Shown here piece after piece: positions 1 through 7,723 of a DNA stretch of 13,576 nucleotides (the stretch's first letter is position 1; every line of letters starts with the position of its first letter). Source of the stretch: Burkholderiaceae bacterium (GTDB taxonomy: Bacteria > Pseudomonadota > Gammaproteobacteria > Burkholderiales > Burkholderiaceae); NCBI GenBank assembly GCA_947459465.1, contig CANHDS010000003.1:1-13576 (forward strand), in the 5' to 3' direction. A program made the translations under genes and the position numbers. A model generated the notes under the pieces. That model was not told the DNA's origin. It saw only the letters and a list, made by a program, of their open reading frames with translations, and searched no databases.

Positions 1-165
1 AGGTTTTCATGATTACTTTCAAATTGTTTGGTCAACACACTCCAATTCAGAAATCGCACTTTGGCTCCGCTTATGCTTGCAGGCTCGCAGATCAGATCCC
101 TTAATTGGTCCAACAAATTACCGCTGACCGAATCGGTAATTCAGTAAAGCATTGAATTGTATATC
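1..165. other. Non-coding left flank, no gene identified
   Basis: I see no supportable gene here. A 7-bp inverted repeat (ATTACCG at 117-123, CGGTAAT at 134-140, 10-nt spacer) surrounds a smaller ACCGA/TCGGT palindrome and could be an operator, but nothing else supports that. A minus-strand ATG at 8-10 with codons ATG AAA ACC could begin a leftward gene running off the window; only three codons are visible, so it is not called. The 10-mer AAAGCATTGA occurs at 146-155 and again at 381-390, which may be chance. Confidence 0.4.
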
Positions 166-194
166 AAAAAAAACCCGGGAATCAATCCCGGGTT
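166..194 (-). terminator. Intrinsic terminator of the candidate sRNA
   Basis: A perfect 9-bp stem (172-180 with 186-194; arm AACCCGGGA) encloses a 5-nt loop. On the minus strand a run of T follows at once (eight A at 166-173 on the plus strand, the last two of them in the stem). On the plus strand the hairpin is followed by GAAATC, so it terminates leftward transcription only. Confidence 0.88.
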
Positions 195-237
195 GAAATC
201 CACCAATGTTTGGGTGGAGGAGACATCAGTAGAATGC
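166..237 (-). ncRNA. Candidate trans-acting small RNA with anti-Shine-Dalgarno 5' segment
   Basis: This is a predicted transcript of about 72 nt, starting near 237 and ending in the T-tract at 166. The 5' part (about 237-219) appears single-stranded and contains GATGTCTCCTCC, complementary to an extended Shine-Dalgarno sequence (GGAGGAGACATC). Next comes a 6-bp hairpin (199-204 with 213-218, 8-nt loop) and then a 9-bp GC-rich terminator hairpin. A sigma70-like promoter lies directly upstream at the right distance. The layout of exposed C/U-rich seed, small stem and terminator with a long U-tail is typical of Hfq-type base-pairing sRNAs. No ORF of useful length exists on this strand here. The promoter, structure and terminator are seen in the sequence; regulatory function is inferred. 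It could instead be a short leader or attenuator for a gene to the left, but the strong terminator argues for a self-contained unit. I do not recognise the family. Confidence 0.6.
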
Positions 238-244
238 AAACTTG

Positions 245-273
245 ATAGTAAAAAAACAACTTTTGTAAATCAA
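245..273 (-). promoter_or_regulatory. Sigma70-type promoter of the candidate sRNA
   Basis: On the minus strand a -35 box TTGATT (273-268) is followed by exactly 17 bp and a -10 box TACTAT (250-245). Each box matches four of six consensus positions. The spacer ends in a run of seven T. Transcription would start about 7 nt downstream, near 238-235, giving the short transcript that ends at the terminator at 166. It points away from the osmC-like gene. Confidence 0.55.
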
Positions 274-428
274 GATTGACATCAATGGAATTATTTTAAG
301 GTTAAAACTTGTGCAATGCAAGAAAAAATTTGGGTTTACCCTATCTTTTATATAAGACTTGCAGGGCTATTTTTTAACCTAAAGCATTGATTTTAATAGG
401 AATAATATTTTTTGAGGATTTTTATATC
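274..428 (+). other. Upstream region of the osmC-like gene
   Basis: This AT-rich spacer lies between the leftward sRNA promoter and the osmC-like start. A TATAAG at 351-356 could be a -10 element, with TTGGGT at 330-335 as a poor -35 at a short 15-bp spacing; I do not regard this promoter as established. A GAGGA at 414-418 is a good Shine-Dalgarno sequence 10 nt before the ATG at 429. Confidence 0.35.
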
Positions 429-851
429 ATGGAATGCAAAATAAGCTGGTTACCTCAGGCTGGAATGGCGTTTATGGCACAAACAGGTACAGGCCATATT
501 CTTAATATGGACGGCGCTCCTGAAGCTGGTGGGAATAATCTAGCACCCCGCCCGATGGAGTTATTGCTAGCAGGTGCTGGTGGTTGCACAGCGTTTGATG
601 TGGTTTTAATCCTCCAGCGCTCTCGTCAATCGGTAAGCGCTTGCGAAGTCTCGGTTCAGGCTGAGCGGGCTGAATCGGATCCCAAGGTATTTACAAAGAT
701 CAATCTTCATTTTCAGGTCAAGGGCTTGGCCTTAGACCCGAGTAAAGTTGAGCGCGCAATTGCACTCTCTCACGATAAATATTGCTCAGCCACTGCCATG
801 CTTGGCAAAACAGCAGAAATTACCTACAGCTTTGAAGTAGTGCAGAGTTAA
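429..851 (+). CDS. OsmC-family protein, YhfA-like
   Basis: The 140-residue product belongs to the OsmC/Ohr superfamily and resembles E. coli YhfA over its whole length. The two characteristic cysteines are present: Cys53 in AGAGGCTAFDV and Cys119 in HDKYCSATAML. In Ohr and OsmC proteins these cysteines reduce organic hydroperoxides; the YhfA branch is poorly characterised, so peroxidase activity is an inference. Its short length, with no extra domain, fits a cytoplasmic dimeric single-domain protein. I chose ATG 429 because GAGGA lies 10 nt upstream and because the homologous N-terminus begins here; the reading frame stays open to a TTG at 387, but those 14 residues are hydrophobic and unlike the family. 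It is the only plus-strand protein gene in the window. Its last ten bases, including the TAA, overlap the 3' end of rnpB on the other strand. No terminator of its own is visible. Confidence 0.88.
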   Translation: MECKISWLPQAGMAFMAQTGTGHILNMDGAPEAGGNNLAPRPMELLLAGAGGCTAFDVVLILQRSRQSVSACEVSVQAERAESDPKVFTKINLHFQVKGLALDPSKVERAIALSHDKYCSATAMLGKTAEITYSFEVVQS

Positions 852-1148
852 CCGATAAGCCGGATTCTGTCGCCTTAATTTGCATTAAGGGGCAATCATT
901 CCTCTAGGCCCGCAGTTACCTACAGGCTCAAGCTCCCTACCCGCAAACTCGACGGGCCATGTCAACATTTGCTTACTTGGGATTGCTCCGAGTGGAGGTT
1001 GCCGCGTTTCACCGTAACTTAATACGCTCGTCTCTGTGGCCCTATTCCGCACGTCACCGTGGATGGCTGTTAGCCAACACCCTGCCCTATGGAGTCCGGA
1101 CTTTCCTCTCCTTTCTTACGAAAGCAGCGATTGCCTGGTTAACTCTGC
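842..1148 (-). ncRNA. rnpB: RNase P RNA (type A), reduced specificity domain
   Basis: This is the catalytic RNA that trims 5' leaders from pre-tRNAs. Ends are set by a perfect 12-bp P1 helix (GCAGAGTTAACC at 1148-1137 with its complement at 853-842). Universally conserved segments are present on the minus strand: GAGGAAAGTCCGG (P4 5' strand, about 1109-1097), CATAGGGCAGGGTG, ACAGAGA, GGAGCAA, the GCGGGTAGGG segment whose GGU binds the tRNA 3' CCA, a GGCCC in the P17 loop for P6, and ACAGAATCCGGCTTATCGG near the 3' end (870-852). P18 is a long stem closed by a GCAA loop. At about 307 nt it is some 70 nt shorter than the 377-nt E. coli RNA. The difference lies almost wholly between ACAGAGA and the CTCC before the P15 region (about 44 nt against about 110), so P12 and P13/P14 are reduced or missing. 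It follows pyrC by 40 nt and overlaps the osmC-like stop codon. Confidence 0.95.
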
Positions 1149-1154
1149 GATAAC

Positions 1155-1188
1155 AGTCTAAACGAGGAAACTAATTTGCACTGCAGTG
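1155..1188 (-). promoter_or_regulatory. Possible rnpB promoter in the pyrC-rnpB gap
   Basis: A TAGACT hexamer on the minus strand (1160-1155) lies six bases before the inferred 5' end at 1148, the right place for a -10 box. No good -35 is found 16-18 bp further upstream, so support is weak. A perfect 10-bp palindrome CACTGCAGTG (1179-1188) sits just beyond the pyrC stop codon. rnpB might also be processed from a pyrC readthrough transcript. Confidence 0.3.
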
Positions 1189-2241
1189 TTAATTGGCAAT
1201 CGACCAGCCGATGGTTTCCCCGGCACGTAAAGGCACTAGGATGGAGTCGCCCATTGGGTACTCAAATGGCACGGCTTGAGGATGATTAACCAGAGTAATT
1301 GTCTCTGTATGTCGCGGTAAGTTGTAATAGTCGGGGCCAAAATGACTCGCAAACCCCTCGAGTCGATCAAGTTTTCCAACGCTATCAAAAGCCTCCGCAT
1401 AGAGCCCTAGTGCATTGTGAGCGGTATAACATCCCGCACAACCGCAACTACTCTCTTTTTCTCCTTTTGGATGAGGAGCGCTATCCGTTCCCAAGAAGAA
1501 ACGTGGGTTACCACTGGTTGCCATCTCCACCAAAGCCACTCGATGCTCCTCACGCTTTAGGACAGGTAAGCAATAATGGTGAGGACGAATACCGCCGGTA
1601 AACAAGCTATTTCGGTTCATCAATAAATGATGGGCTGTAATTGTTGCGGCCAAGGTATTCTTACCATTGGTATTCGCATCACGCACATAGTGAGCAGCCT
1701 GCTTAGTCGTAATGTGCTCAAACACGATTCGTAATTCTGGAAAGTACTTTCGAACGGGGTCTAAGATACGATCAATAAAGACTGCTTCACGATCAAAGAT
1801 ATCAATTGCCTGTTCGGTAACTTCACCATGAATCAATAGGGGCACCGAATAACGCTGCATCGCCTCTAGGGCAGGGTATGCCTTTTTAATATCTGTGACA
1901 CCACCATCGCTATTTGTGGTGGCGCCCGCGGGATACAACTTAAATCCAATAATGCCATTCTCACTGGCCTTTTTAACCTCATCAGCAGACGTATTGTCTG
2001 TGAGATATAAGGTCATGAGCGGGGAGAAATGACTGATTCCTAGTTGTTTTAATGCCTTCTGAATCCGAGCCTCATAGGCTTTGGCTAAATCAACCGTGGT
2101 AACCGGTGGCTTCAGATTGGGCATGATGATTGCGCGCCCAAATTGAGCTGCAGTGTGCGCCAAGACATCGTTAAGAACTGCGCCATCTCGAACATGCAAA
2201 TGCCAATCGTCTGGGCGTGTGATAGTAAGCGTTCTGTTCAT
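1189..2241 (-). CDS. pyrC: Dihydroorotase (class II, PyrC)
   Basis: This zinc amidohydrolase cyclises carbamoyl-aspartate to dihydroorotate, the third step of de novo pyrimidine synthesis, in the cytoplasm. The 350-residue length fits the E. coli-type monofunctional family. Metal ligands and active-site residues can be read: the HLH pair (His14, His16) in [14 protein letters not shown] at 40-43, Lys101 in GFKLYPAG (the carboxylated lysine), His138 in IHGE, His176 in FEHITT, and Asp253 in LGTDSAPH. The conserved SSCGCAGC segment follows. The ATG lies two bases after the glycerate kinase stop, with no convincing Shine-Dalgarno sequence, so translation is probably coupled to that gene. The TAA is 40 nt before rnpB. 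No defect is seen. Confidence 0.97.
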   Translation of the reverse strand: MNRTLTITRPDDWHLHVRDGAVLNDVLAHTAAQFGRAIIMPNLKPPVTTVDLAKAYEARIQKALKQLGISHFSPLMTLYLTDNTSADEVKKASENGIIGFKLYPAGATTNSDGGVTDIKKAYPALEAMQRYSVPLLIHGEVTEQAIDIFDREAVFIDRILDPVRKYFPELRIVFEHITTKQAAHYVRDANTNGKNTLAATITAHHLLMNRNSLFTGGIRPHHYCLPVLKREEHRVALVEMATSGNPRFFLGTDSAPHPKGEKESSCGCAGCYTAHNALGLYAEAFDSVGKLDRLEGFASHFGPDYYNLPRHTETITLVNHPQAVPFEYPMGDSILVPLRAGETIGWSIAN

Positions 2242-2243
2242 GG

Positions 2244-3593
2244 TCAGTCGATCAAGATCATCCGAAAATCATTCACATTGGTTAAGGTCGGGCCTGTATG
2301 AACTAGGGCATTGAGTTCAGCAAAAAAGCCGTAACAATCATGCGATTGTTGAAAGCGGCTAGCACGCAAGTCTTTATCTTGAGCACGCAAACGTACTTCA
2401 GGGGTGAACCAAGCGCCTGCATTTTTTTCACTGCCATCGATGCCATCAGTATCGGCAGCGATTGCGGATAGCGTTTTTAGATCAGCGGTTGCAGCAAACA
2501 AGGAAAGCAGAAACTCTGAGCAACGACCGCCGCGCCCTTGAGTTCCGGGAGGTAAAGTGACTGTGCACTCGCCACCAGAAATCAGAGCCACGGGAAGTTT
2601 CCCCCAGCTAGCATGATGGGCCAACTCACGAGCAATACCTGCATGCACAAGACCAACATCTTTGGCCTCTCCGGTAATCGTATCCCCCAAAATAATTGGA
2701 GTGTATCCAAGCTCTTTGCAATAGTCAGCCGCGGCTTGCAGGCTTCGATGCGCAGTCGCAATCACATGATTGCGCACAGGATACTGGTTTTGATCGATAT
2801 CTGATTGTTTTAAGGTTTCTGGGATCTCCCCAGCCAATCCTTTTTGTAAATGGGCCAAAACTGAATGTGGAATACTTTTCTGATCTAAATGATATTTAGC
2901 AAGAATCTGTAAGGCATCGCCATAACTTGAATAATCTGCTGCACATGGTCCACTCGCTATATCAGCAGGATGATCGCCAGTCACATCAGAAATGAGTAAA
3001 GCCTCGACCCGAGCACCACGCGAAAGAGCAGCACGCGCCAAATTACCACCCAATATGGCCGATAAATGTTTGCGGACAATATTCATCTCTTCAATCGGTG
3101 CGCCGCTATTGAGTAAAGCTTCGGTGGTCTTGCGCATGTCGTCGATCGTGATACCTGACTGCGGCAAAGTTAATAAGCTCGAGCCCCCACCAGAAACAAG
3201 CGCAACTAGAGTATCCCCAGCTTGTAAGGTACGAACCAAGCGCAACATTTCCGCAGCACCATCCATCCCAGCCTGATCGGGTACCGGATGACCCGCCTCA
3301 ACGATCTTGATTTGCTGTGTAGGTGATGCATGGCCATAACGAGTGACTACTAAACCATCAATTGATGCATTTGGCCAATGGGTTTTGGCATAGATCTCTA
3401 AAGCACTTGCCATCGCAGCGCTTGCTTTACCTGCACCAACCACGAGACATCGGCCTTGCGGCACCTTACCCTCAGGAAAAATTTTAGCTAAGTACTCTGG
3501 AACAATTTTTTTAGGATCGGCAACCGCCAATGCGGCTGCAAAAGCGCCCTCCAAGTACTGCCGATGATTTGAGGAGGACTGTGCTTTTACCAT
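2244..3593 (-). CDS. ttuD: Glycerate 2-kinase, type 2 (MOFRL family, GckA/TtuD-like)
   Basis: The enzyme is expected to phosphorylate D-glycerate to 2-phosphoglycerate, feeding glyoxylate- or hydroxypyruvate-derived carbon into lower glycolysis. The 449-residue protein has the usual two-part layout: an N-terminal DUF4147 domain (about 10-250) with VGAGKAS (Lys56), SGGGSSLL (134-141) and [16 protein letters not shown], and a C-terminal MOFRL domain with [22 protein letters not shown] and [17 protein letters not shown]. This family has often been mislabelled hydroxypyruvate reductase because of tartrate-operon history; the motifs here are those of the kinase. It starts 15 nt after the ABC transporter stop and ends two bases before pyrC. 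The Shine-Dalgarno sequence is weak. The symbol is by family resemblance only; gckA would be equally apt. Confidence 0.9.
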   Translation of the reverse strand: MVKAQSSSNHRQYLEGAFAAALAVADPKKIVPEYLAKIFPEGKVPQGRCLVVGAGKASAAMASALEIYAKTHWPNASIDGLVVTRYGHASPTQQIKIVEAGHPVPDQAGMDGAAEMLRLVRTLQAGDTLVALVSGGGSSLLTLPQSGITIDDMRKTTEALLNSGAPIEEMNIVRKHLSAILGGNLARAALSRGARVEALLISDVTGDHPADIASGPCAADYSSYGDALQILAKYHLDQKSIPHSVLAHLQKGLAGEIPETLKQSDIDQNQYPVRNHVIATAHRSLQAAADYCKELGYTPIILGDTITGEAKDVGLVHAGIARELAHHASWGKLPVALISGGECTVTLPPGTQGRGGRCSEFLLSLFAATADLKTLSAIAADTDGIDGSEKNAGAWFTPEVRLRAQDKDLRASRFQQSHDCYGFFAELNALVHTGPTLTNVNDFRMILID

Positions 3594-3608
3594 TAGATCA
3601 TTTTAAGC

Positions 3609-5459
3609 CTAATTATCAATGGCTTGATCAGGGTCTATTGGCGTATTTTCTTGTAGTTGCCACATGGAAGCATACCGACCATTTGCCTCAAGAAGTTGAT
3701 AATGTGTTCCGCGCTCAATAATTTGCCCATGCTCCATCACTAGGATTTGATCAGCATGAACCACGGTTGATAGTCGATGAGCAATAATAAGGGTGGTTCG
3801 ATTTTTTGCTAAGTTAAATAATTCGTCCTGAAAAGCGCGCTCAGTTTTCGAATCGAGCGCAGAAGTTGCCTCATCAAAAATTAACAATGCGGGTTTTTTC
3901 AAAAGAGTTCGAGCGATTGCAACCCGCTGCTTCTCGCCACCCGAAAGCTTGAGCCCACGTTCACCTACAGGAGTGTCATATCCTCGCGGAAGATGCTCAA
4001 TAAATTGGCTCATTTGTGCAGCACGGGCCGCCTCAACGATCGCCTCACGGCTTGCCTGTGGATTTCCATAAGCGATGTTGTAGGCAATGCTGTCATTAAA
4101 CAAAACGGTGTCTTGGGGAACAATTCCAATTGCTTTTCGTAAACTCGTCTGCTCCACATCTTGAATATTTTGGCCGTCTAACAGGATCGCCCCTGATTGA
4201 ACATCATAAAAACGAAATAGCAGTCTTGCTAGGGTACTTTTACCAGCACCACTTTGCCCCACAACCGCCGTAATCGTTCCAGCTGAAATCGTAAAGCTCA
4301 GGTCCTTCAGAATCTCACGCTTTTCGTTATAAGAAAAATAGACGTGCTCAAAACGAACTTCAGGGCCTTTATTAAAGTCGCGAATAACTAAAGGCTTAGC
4401 ATTTTTAGAGTCTTTGATTTCTTGATCTTCATTTAAAAGCGTGAACATATGATCCATATCTGTGATGGATTGCTTCATTTCACGATAGATCACACCTAAG
4501 AAATTCAGTGGAATATATAACTGAATCATCAAGGTATTTACTAGAACTAAGTCACCTAAAGTCATCGATCCATCGACCACACCCTGAGTGGCTCGCCATA
4601 AGATCAGCACCAAGCCAATCGCAATGATGGCTTGTTGACCCAAATTTAAAATGGCTAAGGATTGTTGGGAAAGAATCGCTGCAGACTGGTAATGCTTGAG
4701 ATTTTCATCGTAACGGCTCGATTCAAAATGCTCATTTCCAAAATACTTAACAGTCTCAAAGTTAATCAATGAATCAATTGCCCGTTGATTAGCTTTTGAA
4801 TCCATTTCATTCATCGTCCGCCGATAATGGGTCCGCCATTCAGTCACCTTGATGGTATAAAAAATATAGGCCACTAGTGCAACAAAGGTAATGATCGCAA
4901 ACCAAATATCGTAGTTATAGGCGAAATAAGCCAATACCAAAGCAAACTCAATCATGGTTGGCAAAATACTGTAAAGCGAGAATGAGACCAGGGTTTGAAT
5001 ACCGCGCGTGCCGCGCTCAATATCACGGCTAACTCCGCCCGTTTGACGACCCAAATGAAACTGCAAACTCAGTGCATGCAAATGCTCAAAGACCTGGAGT
5101 GCAATCTTACGTACCGCACTTTGGGTCACCTTGGCAAATAGTAATTCTCGTAATTCGGAGAACAGCGAGGCTAGTAAGCGTAATGCACCGTATCCCACAA
5201 TCAGGCCCGCAGGAACGATTAAATAACTTTGTAAGGAGCCGGGCTTGATGTTCATCGCATCAATTAGGTCTTTTAAAACAATTGGGACACCCAAGTTCGC
5301 AAATTTAGCTGCGACCAAACATAACATGGCAAAGAGAACCCGAAAGCGATGCTCAAACAGATACGGCAAAAGATCTTTAATGACTTGCCAATCCGAACGA
5401 TTAACGGCTCGCTTGATGGGCAGCATGCCGCCCGATGACTGGTTCTGAGCGCCTCTCAT
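3609..5459 (-). CDS. Atm1-type ABC half-transporter (ABCB family, permease plus ATPase)
   Basis: This is a fused ABC exporter subunit of 616 residues that should act as a homodimer in the inner membrane. Residues about 40-330 form the six-helix permease; it carries Atm1-family hallmarks, GRQTGGVSRDIERGTRGI (138-154) and DSKANQRAIDSLINFETVKYFG (about 220-241). The nucleotide-binding domain has Walker A GQSGAGKST (401-409), a Q-loop Gln449, signature LSGGE (505-509), Walker B ALLIFDE (524-530) and the switch His561. All catalytic residues are present. Characterised Atm1 proteins export glutathione-linked or polysulfide species, supporting cytosolic Fe-S supply or heavy-metal tolerance; the substrate here is inferred. 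Its ATG overlaps the nudB stop as ATGA, so translation is probably coupled. It could be named ABCB/HMT1-like; a lipid-A exporter (MsbA) is less likely given the permease motifs. Confidence 0.9.
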   Translation of the reverse strand: MRGAQNQSSGGMLPIKRAVNRSDWQVIKDLLPYLFEHRFRVLFAMLCLVAAKFANLGVPIVLKDLIDAMNIKPGSLQSYLIVPAGLIVGYGALRLLASLFSELRELLFAKVTQSAVRKIALQVFEHLHALSLQFHLGRQTGGVSRDIERGTRGIQTLVSFSLYSILPTMIEFALVLAYFAYNYDIWFAIITFVALVAYIFYTIKVTEWRTHYRRTMNEMDSKANQRAIDSLINFETVKYFGNEHFESSRYDENLKHYQSAAILSQQSLAILNLGQQAIIAIGLVLILWRATQGVVDGSMTLGDLVLVNTLMIQLYIPLNFLGVIYREMKQSITDMDHMFTLLNEDQEIKDSKNAKPLVIRDFNKGPEVRFEHVYFSYNEKREILKDLSFTISAGTITAVVGQSGAGKSTLARLLFRFYDVQSGAILLDGQNIQDVEQTSLRKAIGIVPQDTVLFNDSIAYNIAYGNPQASREAIVEAARAAQMSQFIEHLPRGYDTPVGERGLKLSGGEKQRVAIARTLLKKPALLIFDEATSALDSKTERAFQDELFNLAKNRTTLIIAHRLSTVVHADQILVMEHGQIIERGTHYQLLEANGRYASMWQLQENTPIDPDQAIDN

Positions 5460-5914
5460 GATGCCAATTTAGAAGGGTCGTTATAAAACTGCAAAATGGC
5501 ATCCCGATTGGTATGAGAAAAACACTTTTGGGCAGCCTCTTGATAGGGTAGCCAAAGATACTGTAAATGCTCCCGTGGGGCCAATCGAACCGGAGTAAGT
5601 ACAGGAACTTCTAAAGCAAACCAGTGCTCCGTATTGCGCTCTACTCCCAGCGGATAGCGATGGCGCCAGCCTGGATAAATTTCATACTCCACTGCATGGT
5701 GAAGATTTTGTAAAGAGCCCAAAGGCAAGGCTTGAATATCAATACCCGTCTCTTCAGCCACTTCACGAATCGCGGCATTTTCTAAAGGCTCATCAATTAA
5801 ATCAAGGCTACCAGTGACCGATTGCCAAAATCCAGGCCGATCTGCTCGTTCGAGTAAGAGGACTTCCCGATTTCTGTTATGAATAAGAACTAAAACTGAA
5901 ATCGGGATTTTCAA
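5456..5914 (-). CDS. nudB: Dihydroneopterin triphosphate diphosphatase (Nudix, NudB)
   Basis: NudB removes pyrophosphate from dihydroneopterin triphosphate, an early step of folate synthesis. With the chosen start the protein is 152 residues, close to the 150 of E. coli NudB, and begins MKIPISVLVLIH like the family. The Nudix box runs from Gly35 to Gly57 (REVAEETG at 50-57); between the first Gly and Glu there are six residues rather than the textbook five. Family motifs FWQSVTGS, GWRHRYPLGVERNTEHWF and EHLQYLWL are present. The start is a TTG one base after the aspS stop. An in-frame ATG at 5974 would add 20 residues inside aspS and gives an N-terminus unlike homologues. The gene end overlaps the ABC transporter start by four bases (ATGA). 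A product of aspS-coupled translation is likely, since no clear Shine-Dalgarno sequence is seen. Confidence 0.88.
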   Translation of the reverse strand: MKIPISVLVLIHNRNREVLLLERADRPGFWQSVTGSLDLIDEPLENAAIREVAEETGIDIQALPLGSLQNLHHAVEYEIYPGWRHRYPLGVERNTEHWFALEVPVLTPVRLAPREHLQYLWLPYQEAAQKCFSHTNRDAILQFYNDPSKLAS

Positions 5915-5915
5915 C

Positions 5916-7715
5916 TTAACTAACCGGATTGGTATTACGTAATCGGATATGCAGTTCACGTAATTGACGCTCATCGACAGGACTTGGAGCTTGCGTCAAC
6001 AAACACTGAGCACGCTGAGTCTTAGGAAATGCAATCACGTCTCGAATCGACTCCGCACCAGTCATCATGGTCACAATACGGTCTAATCCAAATGCAATCC
6101 CTCCATGAGGAGGAGCCCCGTATTGAAGTGCATCCAATAAGAAACCAAATTTTGCTTTTGCTTCGTCCGGTCCGATCTTCAAAGCACGGAACACCTGACT
6201 TTGAACAGCCTCTTGATGAATACGAACCGATCCACCACCAATTTCACTACCATTTAGCACCATGTCATAAGCCTTTGCCAGACATTTGCCAGGATCGGTT
6301 TCTAATAACTTCAAATGCTCATCTTTGGGGCTTGTGAACGGATGGTGACAAGCTACCCAACGGGCTTCATCTTCATCGTAATCAAACATCGGGAAATCAA
6401 CGACCCATAATGGTTTCCAGCCTTCCGTAAAAAGTCTTTGTTTCTTACCCCATTCTGAATGACCAATCCGTAAACGTAGATTTCCAATCGCATCATTAAC
6501 AACTTTAGTTTTATCGGCACCAAAGAAAATCAGATCACCATCTTTCACTTTCGTTCTTTCTAGAATTCCGGTAATCGCAGCATCATGCAGATTTTTTACA
6601 ATCGGCGACTGCAATCCATTGCGCCCTTCTGAAACAGAATTAACCTTTATCCATGCTAAACCCTTAGCGCCATAAATGGAGACAAATTGCGTGTAATCAT
6701 CGATTTCGCTTCGGCTGATTTCTGCTCCGCCAGGAACGCACAACGCAACAACCCGACCGCCATCTTGATTAGCGGGCCCTGAAAACACTTTGAATTCCAC
6801 GTCGCGCATCAAATCAGTCAATTCGGTAAATTCCATTGCAACCCGTAAATCAGGCTTATCAGAACCATACCGCGCCATCGCCTCTGAATACGGCATGATT
6901 GGGAATGGATTTGGTAATTCAACCTTCATCACGGTTTTAAAAATATGACGCATCATATTTTCAAAGAGAGAACGGATTTCAAGTTCATCTAAGAATGCAG
7001 TCTCACAATCAATTTGGGTAAATTCAGGCTGCCGATCAGCGCGTAAATCTTCATCACGAAAGCATTTTGTAATTTGATAGTAACGATCAAAGCCAGCCAC
7101 CATCAATAATTGTTTAAATAATTGAGGGGATTGGGGCAGCGCAAAGAATTGACCATCATGAACACGTGATGGCACCAAGTAATCACGTGCGCCCTCTGGC
7201 GTACTTTTGGTGAGCATCGGCGTTTCAATATCAATAAAACCAGCGGCATCTAAATAACGTCTAGTTTCCATGGCAACCTGGTAACGCAAACGTAGATTCT
7301 TCTGCATTTGTGGACGGCGCAAGTCCAAGACCCGATGGGTCAAACGCGTTGTTTCAGAGAGATTGTCATCATCAAGCTGAAATGGCGGGGTTACCGAAGC
7401 GTTCAATACATGCAAGGCGTGGCACAAAATCTCAACCTTGCCACTAACTAAGTCAGGATTTTCCGTTCCAGCAGGTCGTGCACGAACTAAGCCCTTAATT
7501 TGAATACAGTACTCATTGCGCACCTCTTCGGCCTGTTTAAACATATCGGGGCGGTCTGGATCACAAACCACTTGCACAAAACCCTCTCGATCTCGCAGGT
7601 CTATAAAAATAACGCCACCATGATCGCGTCGGCGATTGACCCAGCCAGCGAGGGTAATTTCTTGACCAATTAAAGAATCAGTTACCTGACCACAGGTATG
7701 ACTGCGCATCGACAT
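5916..7715 (-). CDS. aspS: Aspartyl-tRNA synthetase, bacterial type, probably non-discriminating
   Basis: This is a class II synthetase charging tRNA with aspartate. The 599 residues match the bacterial type: an N-terminal OB-fold anticodon domain (1-110), class II core with motif 2 [16 protein letters not shown] (219-234), the GAD insertion domain (about 290-420) and motif 3 with GLDR (543-546). In the anticodon domain His32 (RRRDHGG) and Gly83 occupy the positions that are Leu and Lys in E. coli and His and Gly in the non-discriminating Pseudomonas aeruginosa enzyme. The protein therefore probably also makes Asp-tRNA(Asn), which GatCAB would amidate; that partner is not in this window. ATG 7715 is preceded by AGGA six bases upstream. 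It starts 8 nt after the DUF502 stop and is followed by nudB after one base. Confidence 0.97.
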   Translation of the reverse strand: MSMRSHTCGQVTDSLIGQEITLAGWVNRRRDHGGVIFIDLRDREGFVQVVCDPDRPDMFKQAEEVRNEYCIQIKGLVRARPAGTENPDLVSGKVEILCHALHVLNASVTPPFQLDDDNLSETTRLTHRVLDLRRPQMQKNLRLRYQVAMETRRYLDAAGFIDIETPMLTKSTPEGARDYLVPSRVHDGQFFALPQSPQLFKQLLMVAGFDRYYQITKCFRDEDLRADRQPEFTQIDCETAFLDELEIRSLFENMMRHIFKTVMKVELPNPFPIMPYSEAMARYGSDKPDLRVAMEFTELTDLMRDVEFKVFSGPANQDGGRVVALCVPGGAEISRSEIDDYTQFVSIYGAKGLAWIKVNSVSEGRNGLQSPIVKNLHDAAITGILERTKVKDGDLIFFGADKTKVVNDAIGNLRLRIGHSEWGKKQRLFTEGWKPLWVVDFPMFDYDEDEARWVACHHPFTSPKDEHLKLLETDPGKCLAKAYDMVLNGSEIGGGSVRIHQEAVQSQVFRALKIGPDEAKAKFGFLLDALQYGAPPHGGIAFGLDRIVTMMTGAESIRDVIAFPKTQRAQCLLTQAPSPVDERQLRELHIRLRNTNPVS

Positions 7716-7723
7716 AAATATTC

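Noticed and set aside
1..10. Start of a leftward gene (ATG AAA ACC) at the left edge
   Set aside because: Only three codons are visible and the Shine-Dalgarno sequence is weak; it cannot be supported from this window.
211..245. Plus-strand GGAGGAGACA followed by ATG CAA ACT TGA, looking like a ribosome site and a tiny ORF
   Set aside because: It is three codons long and is the necessary complement of the sRNA seed; the minus-strand promoter and terminator explain the sequence better.
876..903. Hairpin CCTTAAT-loop-ATTAAGG as a terminator for the osmC-like gene
   Set aside because: No T-run follows it on the plus strand, and it is the P18 helix of RNase P RNA.
959..1153. 64-codon plus-strand ORF inside rnpB
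   Set aside because: It is antisense to conserved RNase P RNA helices and resembles no protein family; the RNA explains the conservation.
1179..1188. Perfect palindrome CACTGCAGTG between pyrC and rnpB as an operator or terminator
   Set aside because: No loop and no T-run, so not a terminator; a lone 10-bp palindrome is weak evidence for a protein-binding site.
1299..1601. 100-codon plus-strand ORF over pyrC
   Set aside because: Shadow of pyrC in another frame; the pyrC frame has all catalytic motifs.
3590..3605. Two-codon ORF (ATG ATC TAA) whose stop overlaps the glycerate kinase ATG
   Set aside because: Such short overlaps arise easily by chance in a 15-nt gap, and there is no ribosome site for it.
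6029..6337. 102-codon plus-strand ORF over aspS
   Set aside because: Antisense shadow of a highly conserved gene, with no recognisable domain or ribosome site.
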